Positions 7,804 through 11,433 of a stretch of 12,693 nucleotides of DNA are shown piece after piece. How positions within the stretch are numbered: the first letter of the stretch is position 1; every line of letters begins with the position of its first letter. A program made the position numbers and the translations under genes. This stretch comes from Baffinella frigidus (taxonomy: Eukaryota > Cryptophyceae > Cryptomonadales > Baffinellaceae). The DNA lies in NCBI GenBank assembly GCA_026770585.1, contig MU647022.1:138551-151243 (forward strand). The letters run 5' to 3'. The notes under the pieces are model-generated. The model was not told the DNA's origin. It saw only the letters and a list, made by a program, of their open reading frames with translations, and searched no databases.

Positions 7804-9462
7804 GCCGTGGCGGCCTCGAAACCCATGTGGAATATTTGTGAAGAACGTGAGAGGCTCGGCGCAAAGGTCTCGAAGGGCCAGAGGGTTTTGGATTTAGGGT
7901 TTAGGGTTGAGTGTTTAGTGTTTAGTGTTTAGTGTTTAGTGTTTAGTGTTTAGTGTTTAGTGTTTAGTGTTTAGTGTTTTGGGTTGAGGGCGAGCACCTG
8001 GCGCGCTACTGCCCGAGAAAAGAGCAGCCATTCGATCACTGCACACCACACACAAGAGTCTTTCGTTACTTTTGCCGAATCATTCGCTGGCTCCACCCAA
8101 GAAAAAAACAAAGAAAGAAACAGCGCTTGGCCACTCACCGAATCGATCGATCCACCAAACACGAATCCATCGCTCGCTCCACCAAACACGGCAGATTGCG
8201 CCACTTCCCCACCGGTGAAAAGCGTCAAGAGTCTTCAAGTGCGCCAGGGCAACTCGGCGGGCTACGAAGGTTTCGTTGACCCCGGATTCCGGGGTGTTAC
8301 GTGACCAATTTGCATTAGAAAAATCCTTCAAGTGAATTGTCTTCAGGTAAGTTGACTTTTGATGAAAGGTTCGTAGTCCACCGTGTGGTGGGCTCCCGCT
8401 TTCGCTCCCACATCGGTCAAGAATCTCGAAAGTGAGTTTAGGAAGGTGGGGCGGGGGAGGTTTGTCGGAGAGAGACTGAGAGAGACCGGGCGAGACTGAG
8501 CGAGACTGAGAGAGAGACAGAGGCAGACAACGAGGCTGGGGAGAAATGTGGGAGCTGAAAGTTGAAGGTTGTACAGGTGGACGACCTAACTCTGGCGTCA
8601 AGTAGGAAGGGCGGACTTTTCAGAAGGCTCTGATGGTAATACAGAAGAAGAAGAAGAAGATGTGGAAGGGTGTACCCGCGATGAAGGAGTTGAAGAGGGA
8701 CATGAGAAACAGGAACGTGATCCGCACAGAGTACGTCCCCTGCCCATGCGACCCGACCAGGGTCAGAGCGTCATAGGTCAGAGCGTCATGGGTCAGAGCG
8801 TCATAGCAACGTGCAGTGTGTGCTACTAGGATCGGTGGTTCTCTGTAGAGAACCCCAGATCCTTGTAGCACCAAAACCCCCGCAGGGGGTCTTATGTGGT
8901 CATGCTGGTCTGGTAATCAATAAATCATCCAAGAGCGGGACCTGGAGGGCTAGCACAGAGGGGAGAAAATGCCCAGGACAGGGCCAGATCCTCATTTGAC
9001 ATGGAGGGCTATCTCTAGCTAAATTTAGAGGGCATCCTGCGGATCCTTTCCGTGGAAGGTCGATGTGTCGGGAACATTCAAAACTGAATTGGGGAAGAGG
9101 GGATTTGAGGGGACGCACCCAGTGGATGTCGCTCCGGTTGTTCCAGAGGATGACGAGCAGCTGCGGAAGCGTCGCGCCGCTCATGCAGTGGTTCTTCAGC
9201 GAGAACACCCTGCCACGATACATCTCCTCACGCACAGGCAACCTTGAGCTAATAAGGAGATCACCAAAAAGAAGAGGGGGGGACATGCGAGGCAAGGGCC
9301 TATCCCTCGAACCGGAGCTGGGGGGGGGGCTGTGGGCCTCGGGGGACATGCTCAGCACCTCTGCTTGGGAAAGTGGTGGACTTCCTCGGGCCGAATCGGG
9401 TCCACACTCTGCCACAAGGGCTTCTTCGATTGCAGCCTCGAGCCGCTAACAGATGAAGGCAT
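370..9462 (-). CDS. PAPS-dependent sulfotransferase gene, 15 exons recognised, 3' end missing
   Basis: Spliced gene reconstructed by reading short conserved segments on the minus strand. Exons, in order: 9462-9359, 9248-9119, 8739-8676, 8203-8139, 7350-7259, 6615-6544, 5476-5409, 4793-4744, 4108-4037, 3717-3676, 3546-3428, 3096-3009, 2032-1943, 1371-1282, 435-370. They total 1212 nt, or 404 codons, with every junction GT...AG and in phase and no internal stop. The family transfers sulfate from 3'-phosphoadenylyl sulfate to a hydroxyl or amine acceptor. The diagnostic 5'-phosphosulfate loop (FILGHPRTGTT) and 3'-phosphate motif (IYVHRDPRVVLQSS) are both intact, with KSPVHT and EDE motifs typical of Sulfotransfer_3 proteins. 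I see no signal peptide; FLFLMSLFNSFIA is a short hydrophobic stretch usual near the start of this family. The acceptor cannot be told. The C-terminal end probably lies before position 1. Family assignment is strong; the first exon and the exact ends of a few others are less sure. Confidence 0.9.
434..541. repeat. Three ~36-bp tandem units containing the exon 15 acceptor
   Basis: Units at about 434-470, 470-505 and 505-541 share CTGCAAAGTTGCCG and a TCAAAAGTTGA core. The core makes small palindromes (GTCAAAAGTTGAC, TATCAAAAGTTGATA). On the minus strand each unit repeats the pyrimidine tract and CAG used as exon 15's acceptor. Confidence 0.75.
586..727. repeat. Imperfect direct repeat pair around a C-rich heptamer patch
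   Basis: 586-618 and 696-727 share the GATGCTGAGGGT core and its surroundings. Between them (625-675) lie CCTAAA/CCCTGAA-type heptamers. Confidence 0.65.
986..1290. repeat. Tandem array of exon 14 3' edge plus donor
   Basis: The core GACCTCCGAGGG (plus-strand view) recurs at 986, 1089, 1142, 1210 and 1279, mostly 53-69 bp apart. The 1279 copy is the real exon 14/donor boundary. Copies at 1142 and 1210 also keep the preceding coding-like segment (CTCTCGCGCATCTC on the sense strand), so each carries an exon end and a GT. Confidence 0.8.
1282..1371 (-). CDS. Sulfotransferase exon 14
   Basis: Codes VAFADLEKDLGGELRRIYST then LNLSPISPSE, continuing LVE into the conserved EV.F.DLe.D segment. Phase 0, acceptor GAGGCAG, donor GTCACC. 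The last 30 nt and donor are repeated four more times downstream in the intron. A later donor at 1259 (GTAATT, phase 1) exists but then needs a different acceptor for exon 15. Confidence 0.82.
1372..1942 (-). other. Intron 13
   Basis: 571 bp. Holds a short TTTGGGG/TTTAGGG patch (1396-1414), a repeated 'TCGATnGATCCTTGCAGT' segment near 1485 and 1545, and a C-rich heptamer patch at 1668-1710. Open frames here show no conserved domain. Confidence 0.5.
1943..2032 (-). CDS. Sulfotransferase exon 13
   Basis: Codes ISGFVVQQMEVIYRAYFASR then SLIPKGNLVE. The 'Y...R.LIP.GNLvEV' pattern is typical of the C-terminal half. Phase 0 at both ends; acceptor GTGGCAG, donor GTCGTC after the Glu codon. Confidence 0.9.
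2282..2482. mobile_element. MITE-like foldback, family A, copy 1
   Basis: Ends are inverted repeats of CCACGCCAGGTCAnAAGT (2282-2299 with 2465-2482). An inner pair CGCTAAAAGTGTT / AACACTTTTAGCG brackets a unique core. The whole element is homologous, in opposite orientation, to 5056-5260. It lies within sulfotransferase intron 12 and codes nothing. Confidence 0.85.
2524..2633. mobile_element. MITE-like foldback, family B (GCTCTGCCTGAG ends)
   Basis: 31-bp terminal inverted repeats (2524-2554 with 2603-2633) with two mismatches around a 48-bp centre. The same AGCTCTGCCT terminus is used by 12126-12264, and solo TAGCTCTGCC matches occur near 2777 and 4327. Confidence 0.85.
2668..2699. repeat. 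Intronic copy of exon 12's 3' part
   Basis: 31 of 32 bases match 3017-3048. Read on the minus strand with its flank it would code WYTYLAVPSDNQ and is followed by GTTGCT, so the copy keeps reading frame and a donor-like GT. Confidence 0.85.
2719..2777. repeat. C-rich telomere-like heptamers
   Basis: CCCTTAACCCTGAACCCTGA and following degenerate units. Here the C-rich strand is plus, opposite to the larger arrays in this gene. Confidence 0.7.
2834..3006. mobile_element. MITE-like foldback, family C, abutting an exon donor
   Basis: Arms of about 55 bp (2834-2890 with 2951-3006), nearly identical, containing ACGTTCATAG, AACGGACT and ATGGGGTAGTTAGGCC. On the sense strand its first base follows the GT of exon 12's donor, so the splice site and the element end are fused. 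Confidence 0.88.
3009..3096 (-). CDS. Sulfotransferase exon 12, HRDP motif completed
   Basis: Codes DPRVVLQSSLHMAQSYYWYT then YLAVPSDAQ. With exon 11 it completes HRDPRVVLQSS, the 3'-phosphate-binding motif with its Ser. The split Arg codon (AG+G) is in phase. The acceptor lies inside a 10-bp-arm hairpin (3063-3072 with 3093-3102). The donor GTACGT directly abuts a foldback element (2834-3006). The exon's 3' part is duplicated at 2668-2699. Confidence 0.93.
3208..3237. repeat. Perfect 30-bp palindrome
   Basis: Arms CACAGCTGCGTTGCC / GGCAACGCAGCTGTG with no spacer, within intron 11. It would form a perfect cruciform or RNA hairpin. Function unknown. Confidence 0.9.
3428..3546 (-). CDS. Sulfotransferase exon 11, KSPVHT and 3'-phosphate strand
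   Basis: Codes VTYATGGAGRRLVIKSPVHT, then SRVPHLLRLFPDAQFIYVH and two bases of Arg. KSPVHT..R and FPDAQFIYVHR are highly conserved in this family; the Arg belongs to the 3'-phosphate-binding motif. Acceptor GAGTCAG, donor GTACCA, phase 2 out. Confidence 0.93.
3567..4017. repeat. Large telomere-like heptamer array split by exon 10
   Basis: About 400 bp of 7-mers on the plus strand in homogenised blocks: TTCAGGG, TTTGGGG, TTTATGG (about seven from 3808), TTTAGGG and TTTAGTG (about five near 3945). It occupies introns 9 and 10; the 42-bp exon 10 interrupts it. Interstitial, not a chromosome end, because coding sequence continues on both sides. Confidence 0.92.
3676..3717 (-). CDS. Sulfotransferase exon 10 (42 bp, inside telomere-like repeats)
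   Basis: Codes VRAWEQAFLHFLKK, the W..aFL.FLkk helix preceding the KSP strand. Phase 0 at both ends, donor GTCCGT. On the sense strand the upstream intron ends directly in telomere-like CCCTAAACCAG, so the repeat itself supplies the acceptor tract. The exon is an island between two heptamer arrays. Confidence 0.88.
4037..4108 (-). CDS. Sulfotransferase exon 9
   Basis: Codes MPLFFMHKYAQYFPLLTLEG then DGPE, continuing SAY from exon 8 as in family members (SPY..FM...Y..Y). Phase 0 at both ends, acceptor GCGGTAG, donor GTTCCA. The acceptor's upstream tract is echoed about 311 bp away at 4420-4440. Confidence 0.87.
4109..4480. repeat. Direct repeat carrying the exon 9 acceptor tract
   Basis: 4109-4130 (real acceptor side) and 4420-4440 share the CCGCACAnAGTAAA core. 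Further matches (GCATCTGTAATGC near 4160 and 4470) show an imperfect duplication with a spacing of about 311 bp. Confidence 0.7.
4255..4278. repeat. Perfect 24-bp palindrome centred on an EcoRI-type GAATTC
   Basis: TTTCACCTTGAA / TTCAAGGTGAAA with no spacer, in intron 8. No associated gene or operator context; it could be an element remnant. Confidence 0.85.
4641..4704. repeat. Exact 32-bp tandem duplication
   Basis: TGGAAGTTTGGGCATCTGCA and the next 12 bases occur twice head-to-tail (4641-4672, 4673-4704) with no mismatch, implying a recent event, only 40 bp downstream of the exon 8 donor on the sense strand. Confidence 0.9.
4744..4793 (-). CDS. Sulfotransferase exon 8, EDE motif
   Basis: A 50-bp exon coding EDELATTLISGGVSAY. 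The EDE and the S-x-Y ending are family landmarks. In-phase 1, out-phase 0, acceptor GAGCAG, donor GTGAGC (near consensus). Confidence 0.88.
5056..5260. mobile_element. MITE-like foldback, family A, copy 2
   Basis: Ends CCACGCCAAGTCATAAGT (5056-5073) and its inverse (5243-5260). Near full-length homology, inverted, to 2282-2482. Lies in sulfotransferase intron 7. Confidence 0.85.
5409..5476 (-). CDS. Sulfotransferase exon 7, RPMD motif
   Basis: Codes MLAGLVDKTRPMDAMPLHLD then LP. RPMD followed closely by an (E)EDE segment is typical of Sulfotransfer_3 proteins. The join to exon 8 gives DLPGEDELA, with Gly where the family usually has Gln. The acceptor region is repeated five times in the upstream intron (5560-6020). 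Confidence 0.88.
5464..6110. repeat. Array repeating the exon 7 acceptor region
   Basis: The segment CCAGCATCCTGCCCCGCGCC (plus strand; real acceptor and exon start at 5471-5490) recurs with drift near 5568, 5668, 5777, 5907 and 6003. Repeats of TCTCAACGGCAACTTT and CTCCACTTTC fill the spaces. Spacing is about 95-130 bp. Each unit carries a CAG in acceptor orientation on the sense strand. Confidence 0.85.
6147..6176. repeat. CT microsatellite
   Basis: Interrupted (CT)n in intron 6. Confidence 0.9.
6352..6392. repeat. TTTCGGG-type heptamers
   Basis: Short block of GGTTTCGGGTTTCGGG units in intron 6, G-rich on plus. Confidence 0.8.
6544..6615 (-). CDS. Sulfotransferase exon 6
   Basis: Codes ALSYASLLAVAFPAAFISLF then HFR, the stretch where family members read 'TYQ.LFP..FL'. 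In-phase 2 (completing a Pro codon), out-phase 2 (completing Trp with the next exon), acceptor GCCGGCAG, donor GTGCCA. The acceptor and first 28 nt of the exon are duplicated exactly at 6842-6872. Confidence 0.85.
6773..6812. repeat. Small foldback AAGTTGAC...GTCAACTT
   Basis: 8-bp perfect arms with a 24-bp loop. The right side GGTACAAATCCGTCAACTTT matches 12193-12212 in gene 2 with one difference, so this is a shared element. Confidence 0.7.
6842..6872. repeat. Exact 31-bp copy of exon 6 acceptor and exon start
   Basis: Identical to 6588-6618, which spans CAG and the first 28 nt of exon 6. Weaker similarity continues about 10 bp further into exon sequence. Lies 224 bp or so upstream in the same intron. 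Confidence 0.9.
6876..6985. repeat. Telomere-like heptamers (TTTCGGG, TTTAGGG)
   Basis: About 110 bp of drifting 7-mers in intron 5, G-rich on plus, C-rich on the sense strand of the gene. Confidence 0.88.
7259..7350 (-). CDS. Sulfotransferase exon 5, PAPS 5'-phosphosulfate loop
   Basis: Codes ELNARPIFILGHPRTGTT followed by LIHNILAQDKFA. The GHPRTGTT loop is the diagnostic 5'-phosphosulfate-binding element, and LIHNILAQD is the conserved following helix. The acceptor is GCGGCAG and the donor GTCCCA (phase 2). A copy of the acceptor edge lies 76 bp further into the upstream intron at 7418-7438. Confidence 0.93.
7418..7438. repeat. Copy of exon 5 acceptor edge
   Basis: 19 of 21 bases match 7342-7362 (GTTCAGCTCCTGCCGCGTTTC), including the CAG and first 9 nt of exon 5. 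It sits just upstream on the sense strand. Confidence 0.75.
7455..7610. repeat. Short dispersed repeats GATTTCAAGTT / GATTTCACGTT
   Basis: Five imperfect copies near 7461, 7511, 7531, 7572 and 7587 in intron 4; a related copy (GATTTCAAGGT) lies near 6493. Confidence 0.6.
7726..7801. repeat. CT microsatellite
   Basis: (CT)n of about 75 bp with one TGCCTGC interruption, in intron 4; on the sense strand it reads GA. Confidence 0.95.
7888..7985. repeat. TTTAGTG heptamer block
   Basis: Begins with TTTAGGG units then becomes about ten near-perfect TTTAGTG units, an example of block homogenisation of a variant. Confidence 0.92.
8139..8203 (-). CDS. Sulfotransferase exon 4 (contains an internal 26-bp duplication)
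   Basis: Fits the phase of both neighbours (in 1, out 0) and has the best donor consensus of the gene (GTGAGT). It codes AQSAVFGGASDGFVFGGSID plus S. The two VFGG segments come from an imperfect tandem copy of about 26 bp. It fills the spacer that the family needs between the NS pair and the P-loop. The acceptor is a weaker GAAG, so the left boundary is tentative. Confidence 0.6.
8461..8525. repeat. GAGACTGA-type purine repeat
   Basis: Drifting GAGACTGA/GAGAGA units in intron 3; pyrimidine-rich on the sense strand. Confidence 0.8.
8676..8739 (-). CDS. Sulfotransferase exon 3
   Basis: Codes GTYSVRITFLFLMSLFNSF then IA, matching the family pattern of a hydrophobic helix ending in an Asn-Ser pair shortly before the sulfate-binding loop. 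Acceptor GGGCAG, donor GTACAC, out-phase 1. A GAA/CTT triplet run lies just downstream in the intron (8644-8660). Confidence 0.8.
8761..8805. repeat. Three 15-bp tandem units
   Basis: GGTCAGAGCGTCATA repeated three times head-to-tail with one mismatch, in intron 2 about 20 bp from the exon 3 acceptor. Confidence 0.92.
8820..8871. repeat. 52-bp long hairpin
   Basis: GTGCTACTAGGATC...GATCCTTGTAGCAC with GGTTCTC/GAGAACC inside and a TGTA loop; four mismatched pairs. Followed by a CCCCCGCAGGGGG hairpin (8877-8889). In intron 2; origin unknown, probably a small foldback element. Confidence 0.85.
9119..9248 (-). CDS. Sulfotransferase exon 2
   Basis: Codes SRLPVREEMYRGRVFS, then SGATLPQLLVILWNNR and SDIHW, the usual segment before the first hydrophobic helix of Sulfotransfer_3 proteins. 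The acceptor is TTATTAG after a pyrimidine-rich stretch; the donor is GTGCGT after the Trp codon (phase 0). A start at ATG 9223 within this exon (MYRGRV) is possible if exon 1 is wrong. Confidence 0.75.
9359..9462 (-). CDS. Sulfotransferase exon 1 (N-terminus)
   Basis: Starts at ATG 9462 (residues MPSSVSGSRLQ), with G at -3 and an in-frame TGA a little upstream near 9535, and no other ATG between. It codes 34 codons plus 2 nt, ending FPKQ before a GTGCTG donor. The segment is not conserved enough to recognise; it is included because it is open, starts well and joins exon 2 in phase. An earlier donor (GTCCAC after PEE, exon end 9382) is the main alternative. Confidence 0.5.
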
Positions 9463-9786
9463 CGCGATGTCTCCTCTAGACGGACTTTTTGGAGGCTGTC
9501 CAGGGAGCCGCTTCTGAAGATGTAGGGTTTGGGATCAATTCTACGAACAAAGTCGTCCCAGCCCACCCGGGAGGGGGTATTCCAGCCCCGTACTTGGAGC
9601 TGTTACCCCATTATTCCAACTTTAAGTTGACACCTTCTCCCTGAAAATAGCCAAAGTCGTCAGATACCGGCTCCAAGTACGGGAATAAAATACCCCCCTG
9701 CATCAGGCTCACAACCTGAGGTGTGTTAACGTCTTTCGAAAGGGTGGGTCGTTCGCATCTTCCAAGTGCCGGGGGCAGTACGCGCG
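9463..9786. promoter_or_regulatory. Divergent intergenic region between the two genes
   Basis: 324 bp separate the two proposed start codons, which point away from each other, so both promoters should lie here. No clear TATA box is seen. Over a third of it is a foldback element (9572-9698). Its regulatory role is inferred from position only. Confidence 0.5.
9572..9698. mobile_element. MITE-like foldback, family D, in the shared promoter region
   Basis: Arms GGGGGTATT...CCGTACTTGGAG (9573-9599) and CTCCAAGTACGG...ATACCCCC (9671-9697) with a small indel. 127 bp, no coding. It ends about 90 bp before the gene 2 ATG. Confidence 0.85.
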
Positions 9787-9909
9787 ATGGGGGACAGCGT
9801 GGACGTGACAATGGAGGAGGAGAACGTGCGGCTGAAGGTTGCGCTGGAAAACTTGCACAAGATTTTCCGGGAGAAGTTCCAGGTGGTGACTCTCAACGAC
9901 AAAGCTCTG
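9787..9909 (+). CDS. Coiled-coil gene exon 1
   Basis: ATG 9787 with G at -3 and +4. An in-frame TAA at 9727 and no other ATG between support this start. 41 codons, MGDSVDVTMEEENVRLKVAL through FQVVTLNDKAL, then GTGAGT, phase 0. Confidence 0.78.
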
Positions 9910-11352
9910 GTGAGTGGATATTCAGTCGAAAGAACCCCCGGGAGGCCCCTGCCTCCCACCCATCGTTCGAGAGCCTCTCATCTCTCCTCCTTCACCCCGC
10001 ACCTCTTCCGTTGTTGTGCCCTCCACGGCTGCTCTCTCCGCGCCTTGTGACCCATTCTTCACAAACTCACTTCATGCAACATTTCCAGCGTAACCGAGCA
10101 AGGCCCAGTCTGGAGGCAAAGCCGCCACGCTGCACTCTACCTCTCCTGTCTCTCCTCCGGCGCCACCCCACAAGAATCTTCTCAGATGCCTGAACTTGCG
10201 CTCGCGATACGTGGGCGAGTCGCTCAACTGAGGGGCGGGGCACAGGCGGCTCTGTCGGAGAAGAAGGAACGCGATGCCAAGGTCATCTCGCTGACCCAGC
10301 AGTTGACGGACTCCACGGACAAGCTGCAAACAGCGAAGGAATCCATCAGCGATATGAAAGAAAGCATGACTGAAATCGCCGCTGAGCTCGACAGCATGAG
10401 GTCCCTCCCCCGCCCCCCCCTCCCCCGCCCCTGCAAAGAACGTTGGGGCGACGTGCGCTGCGTCAACGATGAACGCTGTCTGACCAGCCGACCCAGTCGA
10501 GCACCCTCCATTGCAATTCGTCTCTAGCCACTATCCTCAAATCTTGTGGAAACCAAAACAGGGAGACCCTCGCTTTTTTGTGGCTGTTGGACCTGGTTGG
10601 TGGCTATTTGGCGTTGCGACCCCGCATCGTCGCAGCCCGCCGCGTGCTTCTCACAGCGACGGTCCAGCTCACGCGGCGTCACTCCAAACCCCACGCCCTA
10701 ACCCCCTCCGCCGATCCCCTGAAACCCTGCACACGAAACGCGAAACGCTAAAAATCAACCCTCAGGGCGGATTCTATGTGCTTTTTTAATTCGCGAAATA
10801 CGTAATGCAAAGTCACTTATTGACTTTGAGTTGCTTCGAATCTGAGCAAATATTCAGGAAAAGCGCAACGCTTCAGCCATAAAACAGTATTGAGACGGGA
10901 ATCATGTTGAAACGCAACGTTTCGTTAATTGCATTATGTTTTCTTGGTACGTTTTTTAATGCAATTAAAATCGCAACGTTTCATTATGTATCACACAATT
11001 CGAGCTCAAAGTGGCCGTAAAACGTTTTAGGGCAACTTTGCATTCTGTATTCTGTATTCTGTCCTCACATAGAATCCAGCCTCACGGTCGGACCAAATCG
11101 AACTTTGTTTTGAGCAATTTCCTTCGGACAGAGGGGTCGAATCCGACCCCTCCGTAGGGGAAATCCAAGATCTTATCATCGACGATTTGGTCCTCCCGTG
11201 AAGATTGGCGGAAGACGCAACGGAACCCTGAACCCTGAACCCTACACCCCCAACCAGAGAGCGGCTGGCAGACACGCTTTCAGAGCTGGACGAGGCGCGG
11301 GGTGTGCTCGGTCAACCCTAAACCCTCAACCCTCAACCCTCAACCCTTAACC

Positions 11353-11433
<81 letters not shown>

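Larger units (their letters stand above)
10401..11257 (+). other. Coiled-coil gene intron 2
   Basis: 857 bp. Holds a C-rich tract at its start, C-rich heptamers (about 10690-10750), a CAAAGTCA/TGACTTTG hairpin (10808-10828), an AT-rich foldback with direct repeats (10913-10982), a 7-bp ATTCTGT triplet (11042-11062) and a foldback element (11083-11200). No exon seen. Confidence 0.65.

Noticed and set aside
9463-9566. Minus-strand reading WDDFVRRIDPKPYIF upstream of exon 1
   Set aside because: Looks protein-like, but is in a different frame from the proposed ATG and I could not join it to exon 2; possibly 5' leader or a chance frame.
9766-9786. GTG start giving a longer coiled-coil protein
   Set aside because: Nuclear eukaryotic genes start at ATG, and ATG 9787 has good context.
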